From Waddliaceae bacterium (GTDB taxonomy: Bacteria > Chlamydiota > Chlamydiia > Chlamydiales > SLOH01), in NCBI GenBank assembly GCA_007132595.1, contig SLOH01000019.1, positions 1 to 7,820 of the forward strand: a DNA stretch of 7,820 nt, given 5' to 3'. Every line of letters begins with the position of its first letter. Positions within the stretch are counted from its first letter, which is position 1. The notes under the pieces were generated by a model. That model had not been told where the DNA came from. It saw nothing but the letters and a program-made list of their open reading frames with translations, and did not search any database. Position numbers and translations under genes: made by a program. Below are positions 1 to 6,959 of the stretch, piece by piece.

Positions 1-202
1 CGTCGGTTGGTCCGAGGAGGACGAGTTTGTTTTGAGAGATGTGCGAAAAGGGGGCGGTGAGTAGTTCAAAGAGGGGTTTATAATTGAAGAAAGCGAAGAG
101 GGCGCCGATAAAGATGGTAAGAAGTGATAAGATGAGCGTTTTGCGCAGCTCTTCAATGTGGTCCCAAAAAGGGGCGGGAATATCACGTGGGGTCGGAGTC
201 AT
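1..202 (-). CDS. tatC: TatC, twin-arginine translocase subunit (N-terminal 67 residues, cut by window edge)
   Basis: TatC is the polytopic inner-membrane receptor that recognises twin-arginine signal peptides on folded export substrates and recruits TatA. The visible 67 residues begin MTPTPRDIPAPFWDHIEELRK. The Phe-Trp-Asp-His-Ile-Glu-Glu-Leu-Arg-Lys stretch (residues 12-21) is the cytoplasmic N-terminal block of TatC, in which the Glu-Glu-Leu-Arg core is strongly conserved. A hydrophobic first membrane helix follows at about residues 22-40. A periplasmic segment ending Val-Leu-Leu-Gly-Pro-Thr-Asp then resembles the family's 'l.P.e' region before the second helix. The ATG overlaps the end of tatA by 20 bases in another frame and has no clear Shine-Dalgarno, so translation is probably coupled to tatA. 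The rest of the gene, normally about 230-260 residues in total, lies beyond position 1. The family call is firm; completeness cannot be judged. Confidence 0.93.
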   Translation of the reverse strand, partial: MTPTPRDIPAPFWDHIEELRKTLILSLLTIFIGALFAFFNYKPLFELLTAPFSHISQNKLVLLGPTD

Positions 203-347
203 TGTCGTTATCAACGTCAGTTTGGCAGGCGCGCTTAAATTCTCGAATGCCTTTTCCTAGGTTGCGAGCAAATTCCGGCAGGCGTTTGCCGCCAAAAAGC
301 AAGAGAATGATTCCGAGAATCACTAGAATTTCCCAACTTCCGATCAT
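183..347 (-). CDS. tatA: TatA/E-type twin-arginine translocase pore subunit, 54 residues
   Basis: This short gene encodes the small single-span protein that oligomerises to move folded proteins across the inner membrane with TatC. The product starts MIGSWEILVILGIILLLFGG, a membrane helix at residues 4-18. It continues with the family hinge Phe-Gly-Gly-Lys-Arg-Leu-Pro-Glu (18-25) and the amphipathic helix motif Arg-Asn-Leu-Gly-Lys-Gly-Ile-Arg-Glu-Phe-Lys (28-38). Phe18, Gly19, Leu23, Pro24 and Gly31 match positions typically conserved in TatA. A short Asp/Asn-rich tail (44-52) ends the protein. At 54 residues it is shorter than the usual 60-90, lacking the long C-terminal tail. An AGGAG ribosome site (positions 356-360 on the complement) sits 8 bases before the ATG, which fixes the start. 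The gene begins 24 bases after the pGP6-D-like stop and overlaps tatC by 20 bases. No tatB is visible, so a minimal TatAC system is inferred. Confidence 0.94.
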   Translation of the reverse strand: MIGSWEILVILGIILLLFGGKRLPEFARNLGKGIREFKRACQTDVDNDNDSDPT

Positions 348-371
348 AGATGTGTCTCCTGTTACCTTTTT

Positions 372-1121
372 TTAGCGTAAGGGGCAAACATCGACGAGTT
401 CTTCTAGCTCTTCAATGAGCGCGAAAATGTCTCGTTTTTTTGCCTTGGTGATGACGGCTTTTCTTTTTTGCAGTTTATTGCAGAGTCTTTCAAGGGTAGA
501 TGTTACTTCATCGCCGATGGGTTTTTTACGTCCGTCCTCTTCATTCAGAGGGAAGGCTTGACGGATTTGAGTGAGCATCTCCGCTTTGGTCTCTCCGCTA
601 TAGGCTTCAACGATTTGTTGTTTTTTTGAAAATGAGCCTGGACGGGAGGCTAGGGTGTAGATGGCCTGTCTTGGCATTGTCTCAATTTGCTTGTGGAGTG
701 ACTTGGGCATTTCGGTGTAAAAATTGAAATATTGCAAGAAATTGTACGGGGTCTGTCTGTTGCCGTAGGTGGCAATCAGCCAAGTGGTGAATGCACCTTC
801 TTTGTATTTAATCAGAACTTCATGCGCTTTTTTGATGCGCTCGCCGTGTAAAAGGGCGGCTTGGTGATTGATGGCTTTGACTTCTGAGGTGAGGGAGAGA
901 AGCTCTCCAAGGTCTCTTTCAATGCTTTCTTTTCCGGTTGAAAACTCGTGCAAGATCGCTTCGATATGCTCTTTTTCATTGGAGGTGAGCTCGCCGAATC
1001 CGAAGATACCGGAAAAGCTCGATCGATCGCCGCGGGCGGAGACTTCGGCCATTTTTTGCATTTTCTCCGAGGGGCCTTTTTTGGCGAGTCGCTGTGAGAT
1101 TAGAGCGCTTGATTTGCTCAT
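372..1121 (-). CDS. pGP6-D family protein (chromosomal relative of the chlamydial plasmid protein)
   Basis: The 249-residue product belongs to the Chlamydiae-restricted pGP6-D family. The family is encoded both on the chlamydial plasmid and on the chromosome (CT583 in C. trachomatis, from memory). Its biochemical role is not settled. The recognisable core is at about residues 93-139, where a Lys/Glu-rich helix leads into Thr-Trp-Leu-Ile-Ala-Thr-Tyr-Gly-Asn-Arg-Gln-Thr-Pro-Tyr-Asn-Phe-Leu-Gln-Tyr-Phe (113-132). A basic region follows near 207-229, and the C terminus is an acidic Glu/Leu helix (234-244). There is no signal peptide or membrane segment, so it should be cytosolic. The start codon lies in an ATGA overlap with the stop of the ParA-like gene. 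A strong AGGAAGG site, embedded in that gene's last codons, lies 5 bases upstream. This coupling fits a protein made together with its ATPase partner, perhaps as the second component of a ParA-type system; that last point is inference. Confidence 0.85.
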   Translation of the reverse strand: MSKSSALISQRLAKKGPSEKMQKMAEVSARGDRSSFSGIFGFGELTSNEKEHIEAILHEFSTGKESIERDLGELLSLTSEVKAINHQAALLHGERIKKAHEVLIKYKEGAFTTWLIATYGNRQTPYNFLQYFNFYTEMPKSLHKQIETMPRQAIYTLASRPGSFSKKQQIVEAYSGETKAEMLTQIRQAFPLNEEDGRKKPIGDEVTSTLERLCNKLQKRKAVITKAKKRDIFALIEELEELVDVCPLR

Positions 1122-1873
1122 TTTAGCCTTCCTAAAAGTTCTTTCGTTATTTTACGGAAATCATGAGCGGCCCTTGCAGTTGGCGATGTCAAGTAGAGGG
1201 GCTTTCCGTATATTGCCGCTTCTGAAACTTTAATATCTTTTCTGACCTTTGTTTTTAAAGCTTTATTTGGAAACGCCTCTTCAACGACAGAGAGAAAGGC
1301 GTCGTTATTTTTTCCTCTTGAGTTCCAAAACGAGAGGATGACTCCTAAAACTTCCATCGGATGGCGCTCTGCAATGCTGTTGATAAACTGCGAGAGGCGC
1401 TCTAGGCCTTTGACGCTGTAAAATTCGGGTGTCGCGCACACAACGGCGTGTGTGGCGGCGATGAGGGCGGACTCTGTGAGCCAGCAAAGGGAGGGTGGGG
1501 TGTCGATAAAGACAAAGTCGTACTTTAGGGGTTTAACGATGGTGCGAAGCCTTTCGTGAGAGTAGCGGTCGGACGCAAGCGATCCGGTGACTTCGACGCG
1601 CTCGAGCCACGTGTCTGCCGGTATAAGATCAAGGCCTTTGATCGGCGTTTGGACGATAACGTCTTGGATCTCTTTTTCTCCTTGAAGAACGCTTGCTAAG
1701 CTGTCGTGTTCGTCCGGGTCGAAGCCAAGGCCTGCGGTTAGGTTCGCTTGGGCGTCAAAATCGATGAGGAGTGTTTTTTTTCTATGAAATTTACTTAGGG
1801 CAGCGGCAATATGAAGAGCAGAAGATGTCTTGGCGGTTCCTCCTTTAAAGCTGCATATTGCAATTGTTTTCAC
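1118..1873 (-). CDS. ParA/MinD-like ATPase (pGP5-D relative)
   Basis: This 251-residue protein is a deviant-Walker ATPase of the ParA/Soj/MinD class. Such proteins dimerise on ATP and usually position DNA or other cargo. The motifs seen are: the deviant Walker A loop Lys-Gly-Gly-Thr-Ala-Lys-Thr-Ser (10-17), with the signature lysine K10 and P-loop lysine K15; switch I/Walker A' Leu-Ile-Asp-Phe-Asp-Ala-Gln-Ala-Asn (36-44), with D40; and Walker B Phe-Val-Phe-Ile-Asp-Thr-Pro-Pro (120-127), with D124. The ParA C-terminal block with Val-Arg-Lys-Asp and Thr-Ala-Arg-Ala-Ala-His-Asp-Phe is also present. There is no C-terminal amphipathic membrane-targeting helix of the MinD type, so ParA-like is the better call. 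The start is a GTG touching the thrS stop (TAAGTG) without a strong ribosome site, so it probably depends on thrS translation. Synteny with thrS and the pGP6-D-like gene matches CT581-CT583. The cargo is unknown: nucleoid segregation or control of gene expression are both possible. Confidence 0.9.
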   Translation of the reverse strand: MKTIAICSFKGGTAKTSSALHIAAALSKFHRKKTLLIDFDAQANLTAGLGFDPDEHDSLASVLQGEKEIQDVIVQTPIKGLDLIPADTWLERVEVTGSLASDRYSHERLRTIVKPLKYDFVFIDTPPSLCWLTESALIAATHAVVCATPEFYSVKGLERLSQFINSIAERHPMEVLGVILSFWNSRGKNNDAFLSVVEEAFPNKALKTKVRKDIKVSEAAIYGKPLYLTSPTARAAHDFRKITKELLGRLK

Positions 1874-3787
1874 TTAAATTCCACTTGTTAAACTTCTCGA
1901 TGATTTCTCTTTTTGGAGAATTGAGATGAATGGGTCGATCTCCATTTCTCCGTGTACAATGTTATCTCTTGTGCGAACGTTTACGCTGCCGTTTTCCATT
2001 TCTTTATCCCCGATAGTCAGGATATAGTTAATTTTTTGCAATTGGGCATTTCGCACCTTCTTGCTAATGGATTCGTTTGCTTTGTCGAGTGTACAATGAA
2101 AACCGGCATCTGTAAACTTTTTATGCAGCATCTCGCCGTACGGCAAGTGGCGGTCTGCGACGTTGAGGATGCGGATTTGCTCGGGACTCAGCCAAAGAGG
2201 GAATTTACCGGCAAAGTGCTCAATTAATATACCAAAAAATCGCTCGATGGAGCCAAAGATCGCGCGGTGAAGCATCACGGGCCGCTGTCTTGATCCGTCG
2301 TTTGCGGTGTATTCCAGCTCAAAGCGCCGAGGAAGGGCATTGTCTAGCTGGACGGTTCCGCACTGCCATGTACGGCCGATCGCATCGCGTATGTGAAAGT
2401 CGATCTTCGGTCCGTAAAATGCTCCGTCGCCTTCGTTGATTTTGTATGTGTGTCCCCATTTGTCAAGAGCGTTTTTTAGTCCTTGGGTCGCCATTTCCCA
2501 CTCTTCATCGCTTCCGATGGTGTTTTTTTCGGGGCGGGTCGAGAGTTCTAGGTGATAGTTCAGTCCGAATGTTTTGTACAGCTCATCGGCAAAGTTCAAA
2601 ATGGCGATGACTTCATCCTCGATATCTTCTGGCTTCATAAAGACGTGGGCGTCGTCTTGGTGGAAGCTGCGCACGCGGAAGAGTCCGGAAAGTGCGCCGG
2701 ACGGCTCGTATCGATGGACGTTTCCGATTTCCGATACGCGGTAGGGCAGATCGCGATAACTATGCGTTTTGCCTTTGTAGTATAACATGCAACCGGGGCA
2801 GTTCATCGGCTTGATGGCAAAGTCGTGGTTTTCAATTTCGGAGGTGAACATATTCTCGCGGTAATTTTCCCAGTGTCCGGAGCGCTCCCAAAGTTCTCTT
2901 GACATTAGAGCCGGGGTTCGAATTTCGACGTAGTCGCCCTTAGCTAAGAGTTCTCGAAGATAGTCTGTCAGGGCGTTCCAGATAATAGTTCCTTTTGGAT
3001 GGATAAACGGCATTCCGGCGGCGACTTCTTTCATGGAGAAGAGATCGAGCTGGTTGCCAAGCACGCGGTGATCGCGTTTTTTTGCTTCCTCTAGCATGTG
3101 CAAATACTCTTTGAGCTGATCGCGATCGGGATAGGAAATGCCGTAGATGCGTGTCAGCATGGTATTTTGCGAGTCGCCTCTCCAGTAGGCGCCGGAGGTC
3201 TTAAGAATTTTAAATGCTTTGATTTTTCCAAGACGCGGGAGGTGAGGTCCGCGGCATAAATCGAAAAACTCCCCTTGTGTATATCCTGTCAGCTCATCGC
3301 TTGGGTCAAAGCTGTTGATGAGTTCAATTTTGTACGGGTTTTCTTTAAAGTATTCGATTGCCTCTTCTTTATTTTTAAACTTTGTGCGTTCAGACACGTA
3401 GTTATCTTTGAGGATCGCTTTGATTTCTTTTTCGATTTTTGGAAAGTCGTCTTCAGAAATTTCTAAATCGGCAAAGTCGTAGTAAAACCCGTTTTCGATG
3501 GGAGGGCCGATGGTCGGTTTTGCTTTTGGCCAAAGCCGCAAAATAGCTTGCGCGAGTACGTGCGCAGAGGTGTGCCAGAACACCTCTTTTCCTGCGGTGT
3601 CCTCGAAAGAGAGAAATTCGATGCTGTCGCCGCTCTTTAATGGAGTGGTAAGGTCGCACGTTTTTCCGTTTATGATGACAGCAAGCGCTTGAGACGGTCC
3701 CTTGAGGTTGAGTGTTTCAGCGAGTTCTTTTGCAGAGGATTGATCCGGTAGCTCGATTTTTGAGCCGTCTTTAAGAGAAATATTCAT
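1874..3787 (-). CDS. thrS: Threonyl-tRNA synthetase
   Basis: ThrS attaches threonine to tRNA-Thr and hydrolyses mischarged Ser-tRNA-Thr. The 637-residue protein is full length for the bacterial family. Residues 1-61 form the TGS domain. The editing domain carries the HxxxH zinc-like site H72/H76 and the paired C178/H182 in Cys-Arg-Gly-Pro-His. The class II catalytic core has motif 1 around 262-300, motif 2 Arg-Val-Arg-Ser-Phe-His-Gln-Asp-Asp-Ala-His (371-381) and motif 3 Gly-Ser-Ile-Glu-Arg-Phe-Phe-Gly (512-519). The expected zinc ligands C330, H381 and H507 are present. The anticodon-binding domain spans about 535-630. All editing and catalytic residues I can check are intact. The ATG at 3787 has no clear Shine-Dalgarno. 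The upstream region holds a large palindrome rather than a recognisable T-box. It heads a five-gene minus-strand block and directly abuts the ParA-like gene. Confidence 0.98.
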   Translation of the reverse strand: MNISLKDGSKIELPDQSSAKELAETLNLKGPSQALAVIINGKTCDLTTPLKSGDSIEFLSFEDTAGKEVFWHTSAHVLAQAILRLWPKAKPTIGPPIENGFYYDFADLEISEDDFPKIEKEIKAILKDNYVSERTKFKNKEEAIEYFKENPYKIELINSFDPSDELTGYTQGEFFDLCRGPHLPRLGKIKAFKILKTSGAYWRGDSQNTMLTRIYGISYPDRDQLKEYLHMLEEAKKRDHRVLGNQLDLFSMKEVAAGMPFIHPKGTIIWNALTDYLRELLAKGDYVEIRTPALMSRELWERSGHWENYRENMFTSEIENHDFAIKPMNCPGCMLYYKGKTHSYRDLPYRVSEIGNVHRYEPSGALSGLFRVRSFHQDDAHVFMKPEDIEDEVIAILNFADELYKTFGLNYHLELSTRPEKNTIGSDEEWEMATQGLKNALDKWGHTYKINEGDGAFYGPKIDFHIRDAIGRTWQCGTVQLDNALPRRFELEYTANDGSRQRPVMLHRAIFGSIERFFGILIEHFAGKFPLWLSPEQIRILNVADRHLPYGEMLHKKFTDAGFHCTLDKANESISKKVRNAQLQKINYILTIGDKEMENGSVNVRTRDNIVHGEMEIDPFISILQKEKSSRSLTSGI

Positions 3788-3852
3788 GAGATTGCGTAAT
3801 TTTTTTAAGGGTATTTTACTTTGTTTCTTTTTTTTTATCTACCAACTACATT
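3788..3852. other. AT-rich leader between thrS and the palindrome
   Basis: These 65 bases separate the thrS start from the palindromic element. On the complement they contain a long A-tract (about 3822-3837) and a TAAAAT hexamer (3818-3813) that could serve as a -10 box for thrS. The nearest -35-like TTGGTA is 21 bases away, too far for a normal spacer, so no promoter is called. No T-box, ribosome site or small ORF is seen. Confidence 0.3.
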
Positions 3853-4021
3853 TTAAGGAACCCCTGATCAACTCAGCTTATTAAATTTTGTGCATTTTCT
3901 CTGAAATCCGAGAAAAACGCACTCACTTAACTATCAGGTAGTTAAGTTCGATTTTTTTTTCAGATTTTAGAAAAAATTCATGCAAAATTTAACTAACCTG
4001 CGTTGATCAGAGTCTCCTTAA
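3853..4021. repeat. Large imperfect palindrome (MITE-like or giant hairpin)
   Basis: Two arms of 81 bases (3853-3933) and 83 bases (3939-4021) are inverted copies around a 5-base loop TCAGG. Aligned by eye, roughly three quarters of positions match. Perfect blocks include TTAAGGA, CTGATCAAC, TTAAATTTTG and, next to the loop, TTAACTA. The outer ends are TTAAGGA...TCCTTAA, so TTAA (or TA) occurs at both borders and may be a target-site duplication. No ORF lies inside. The terminal GGAACCCCTGATCAAC resembles transposon-type inverted ends in general character, but I cannot assign it to a named IS. Structure is certain; the interpretation as a non-autonomous element is inference. If transcribed, it would fold into a hairpin of about 80 pairs between the divergent thrS and the 949-residue gene. 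Confidence 0.85.
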
Positions 4022-4053
4022 GTGAGAAAAAAGTGGACTTGTCGGTTCCCGAA

Positions 4054-4082
4054 TAGACATTTCTTCGGCCAGTGGTTATAGT
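4054..4082 (+). promoter_or_regulatory. Predicted sigma-70/sigma-66 type promoter for the 949-residue gene
   Basis: TAGACA (4054-4059) and TATAGT (4077-4082) are separated by exactly 17 bases, each one or two mismatches from TTGACA and TATAAT. Transcription would start near 4088-4090, giving a leader of only about 10-18 bases before the GTG/TTG start. The promoter lies just outside the palindrome, so the hairpin would not be in this transcript. The site is predicted from sequence only. Confidence 0.6.
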
Positions 4083-4099
4083 CCGGGTATTAAAAGAGT

Positions 4100-6949
4100 G
4101 TGGTTTTGAGAGAAAAAATTTTAAATGCCTACACAGAACTTGCCAAGAAAAGAAAAAAAGCGCGCAAGCGTATTGCCGACAATTTTAAGCATATTGCAGA
4201 AGATGAGTATCTTACGCTTTCCTATTGGCTTGATAAGACCGAAATTCAAGAGAGCACAGATGTGCGAAATGTGCTCAAGGCCCGGCGCCTTGCAAACTTG
4301 ATCATCTCCGATGAGGGAAAGCTCGATGTTGCCCTTTTGCCGCATGTAATTGATCTCTTGGGTTTGCATGCGCACTCTCTTGGTCCTAATCGGCAATACG
4401 ATTCTTTAAGAAATCTCCATATGATTCAGGCGTTAACGAGATTGGAGGCAGAAAAGACGCTGCAGCAAGCGTTGAATAAAATTGGAAAGCCTCATATGAA
4501 TGTGCGCGCCGATCACTTGATTCGGGCGACGTTGAATCTGCCCGAAAATGTCTCTGTCACTGATGCTCACGCAAGGCGCGCAGCGCTTTCGGCTTGGCTT
4601 AGTTATTTACGTCAAAGCGTGGGTTCTTGTTTTGCGACAGCGCCGGCGATTATCGTCCAGGCAGAGCAGCCGCTGCGTCTGTTAAGTGATTTTCAAGAAA
4701 TTCTCTCAACGGGACGCATGAAGCGCACGTTTAGCGGTATTGAGTATGCGGTGCCTTTAAGTCCGAGTTTTGGAGCTGGAGATTTGCGCCGTCTTTTCTT
4801 GATGCCTCAAAGGTCAAGCGAGGAGTTTGAGGCGATTTTAAAGCAGCCGGGTCTTCTTTCTGCTCTAGAAAGTGAGGAGTTTATCCGCCTCGGATGTGTG
4901 GAAACAGATGAGATTTACTATACAACAGCCGAGCGCATCATCCGCCGCTCTCTTTTACTTCAACTTGATCTTTCTGAAGAGGAGTTGAAAGAGTATGAAG
5001 AGCGCCCAAAGCAAATGATGCAAAAAACGTTCATGATACCCACAGGAAGCTCCGGAGAAGGAGGCATTGGAAAAAAGTGCCAAACGTTTTACTCGCGATT
5101 TGAGGGGGCTAAGCAAAGGTTTGTCACCTTAGCAGATAATGCGCTTCTTAAGGCGTGGGAGTTTACGCTCGCCTCGCTTTCGGAGACCAAGCATCAATTT
5201 GCCAAATGGAACCTGTACACTAGCTTAGGGCTTCAGCCGAGCGAGTCTGGTGGTATAGGAGAGAAGTTGGTTGAAATTTTGAAATCCAAGCTAAACCAAG
5301 CAAATCAGCAGGCGCAAGAGTATCAAGGTGAATATGAGATGCTTTATCAGCAAGTGAATTTTCTACAAAGGCGCGCAAGAAGCGCCTCATCGGAAAAGGA
5401 GGCGCGTTGGAGGCAGGCAGAGTATCAGTCGAAGGCAAATGAATTTCGTACAATCGAAGAGCTGCGGAATAAGGCGCATTTAAAGGCGCAAAAATATGCA
5501 AACTTATTTAACGATCTGATTGATCTTTATGACGGTTTATTTCCAAGCTATTTCCAAGAGATTTATGATGCCGATATGCATGAGGCAAAGCTGCAGTTTT
5601 ACGACGATAGTCCGGCTGGTTTTAGGCTTTTATACAAGCATGGACGGGCAAAGACGGATGTGTGGTCATTAATTCACGGGCCTGCGGAGTTTGTGGAGTC
5701 GCTTTCAAATTTCTTTATTGCAACAGAAAGCGAGGTGGCAGGGTCTGAGAAAATGTCTGGGCTCGAGGATGATGTGTCAGAGATTGTAACGTTAATTGTG
5801 AATCATATTCGAAGCGAGGAGTTTTTAGAGTCGGCTTTTCATAGAATCGCCAAGTCTCACAATCAACGTGTGGTGAAAGATCCTTTGAAGCATTTAGATC
5901 AGATTGCAACAAAGCCTTGGGCGTACCCATCGGGCGGCGCGATGAACACACTTGTCAGCTGTTATTGGCGGAGCCAAGAGTCGCCGACAGAGGTTTCACG
6001 CTGGGTGGAAAATCCGATTGAGCTTATGGTTTTTTTGATTGATACGATCAAGGAAATGCCACCGACAATACAGACGCAGTTTATTGAAAATCGGGATAAA
6101 AGCTTGCTTGCTCACTCGCCGACCCACGCGTTTTTAATTAAGCCGGGCTGGTTTGAGGAGGCGTGGCAAGCAAATCAGTTCACCTACACTTGGGTGAGAG
6201 ATCATCTTGTTGTTCCGGCTGAGATTTTTGTAAGTAAAATTTTTCTAGATGATGAGAAGATGCGGTATGTGATTGAGAGGTTGAAAAAAAAGCTTCCGCA
6301 GCCGTTCATTCCCTTCTTTCAATATGCATTTCGAGATATTCGCGGCTCGATGAATTTGCAGGTGTTTCGCGATTATATTTTAGACACTGTCGACCAGTCG
6401 GAAGGGCTGAAAATCGGTGGCCGCCGGGTGATTAGCTCTGAGGATGTCGATGAGGCTCTCTTTTCATTAATGCCTCTTTTCCCCGGTTATCTACTCGAGG
6501 AGCGAGTGGAAATCATCCTTTCTCAAATTGATGGTGCTTTAGCTAAAAAAGCGCTGCCGCATCTAAGCGCGTTTTCTGCACCTGGATTGATGAGTGCACT
6601 TGAGTTAAAAGAGGTCTGCCTCTTGTTAATCGGGCTTGCAAAAGATGAGACGTCGGCTCCGGTAAATTATCCTGAACGTATTTCAAAAATTGCTCAAAAA
6701 GAGGGGTATGCGGTCCCTGTTCCTTTTGTTTTTGCCGATACGAATTGGCCAAAAGACAACTTTGCTTTTCTTGTTAATCCGGGGAGCGGAAATCTGTCGC
6801 TTTGGCGTGTGGACCCGACCGGAAGCGTGGGAGCGCCGATGAAAATGTGGGATCACTACCTCAATGGGCAGACAAAATCGCCTGACTGGGGGGTGTATAC
6901 AGAGCCGCATCAGTGGGTAGATGAAGAGCCGTCTTTCCGGTTTATCTAG
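4100..6949 (+). CDS. Large conserved-looking orphan protein with a cysteine-protease-like GSCFA motif
   Basis: I do not recognise this 949-residue protein as a named family. It starts with a very basic segment (16-24, Lys-Lys-Arg-Lys-Lys-Ala-Arg-Lys-Arg) and shows no signal peptide or membrane helix. At residues 169-181 the sequence Tyr-Leu-Arg-Gln-Ser-Val-Gly-Ser-Cys-Phe-Ala-Thr-Ala resembles the nucleophile helix of papain/bleomycin-hydrolase-type cysteine peptidases, with C177 as candidate nucleophile. Gln172 sits five rather than the usual six residues before it. Candidate partners are H676 (Pro-Thr-His-Ala-Phe-Leu) and N882 (Ala-Asp-Thr-Asn-Trp) or the beta-hairpin around 887-903 (Phe-Ala-Phe-Leu-Val-Asn-Pro-Gly). 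A Gln/Glu/Lys-rich probable coiled coil occupies about 388-470. Two starts are possible: GTG at 4100, or TTG at 4106. The TTG is better spaced (7 bases) from the AAAGAG ribosome site at 4093-4098. The gene is monocistronic under its own promoter. Protease, effector or structural roles remain open. Confidence 0.85.
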   Translation: MVLREKILNAYTELAKKRKKARKRIADNFKHIAEDEYLTLSYWLDKTEIQESTDVRNVLKARRLANLIISDEGKLDVALLPHVIDLLGLHAHSLGPNRQYDSLRNLHMIQALTRLEAEKTLQQALNKIGKPHMNVRADHLIRATLNLPENVSVTDAHARRAALSAWLSYLRQSVGSCFATAPAIIVQAEQPLRLLSDFQEILSTGRMKRTFSGIEYAVPLSPSFGAGDLRRLFLMPQRSSEEFEAILKQPGLLSALESEEFIRLGCVETDEIYYTTAERIIRRSLLLQLDLSEEELKEYEERPKQMMQKTFMIPTGSSGEGGIGKKCQTFYSRFEGAKQRFVTLADNALLKAWEFTLASLSETKHQFAKWNLYTSLGLQPSESGGIGEKLVEILKSKLNQANQQAQEYQGEYEMLYQQVNFLQRRARSASSEKEARWRQAEYQSKANEFRTIEELRNKAHLKAQKYANLFNDLIDLYDGLFPSYFQEIYDADMHEAKLQFYDDSPAGFRLLYKHGRAKTDVWSLIHGPAEFVESLSNFFIATESEVAGSEKMSGLEDDVSEIVTLIVNHIRSEEFLESAFHRIAKSHNQRVVKDPLKHLDQIATKPWAYPSGGAMNTLVSCYWRSQESPTEVSRWVENPIELMVFLIDTIKEMPPTIQTQFIENRDKSLLAHSPTHAFLIKPGWFEEAWQANQFTYTWVRDHLVVPAEIFVSKIFLDDEKMRYVIERLKKKLPQPFIPFFQYAFRDIRGSMNLQVFRDYILDTVDQSEGLKIGGRRVISSEDVDEALFSLMPLFPGYLLEERVEIILSQIDGALAKKALPHLSAFSAPGLMSALELKEVCLLLIGLAKDETSAPVNYPERISKIAQKEGYAVPVPFVFADTNWPKDNFAFLVNPGSGNLSLWRVDPTGSVGAPMKMWDHYLNGQTKSPDWGVYTEPHQWVDEEPSFRFI

Positions 6950-6959
6950 GGGGATTTTT

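Noticed and set aside
187..375. Plus-strand 62-residue open frame
   Set aside because: It is the antisense shadow of tatA, whose minus-strand product has the unmistakable TatA hinge and amphipathic helix plus an AGGAG ribosome site.
868..1233. Plus-strand 121-residue open frame across the pGP6-D/ParA junction
   Set aside because: It lies antisense to two well-supported genes and shows no recognisable domain or ribosome site; it is a codon-bias shadow.
3950..3960. Rho-independent terminator at the T-run inside the palindrome
   Set aside because: The T-run sits within one arm of the inverted repeat close to the loop, not after a compact GC-rich stem, and no gene ends upstream of it on either strand.
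3788..4020. T-box or other riboswitch controlling thrS
   Set aside because: The palindrome has no T-box consensus, specifier loop or antiterminator bulge, and T-boxes are not expected in Chlamydiae; the structure is a simple foldback.
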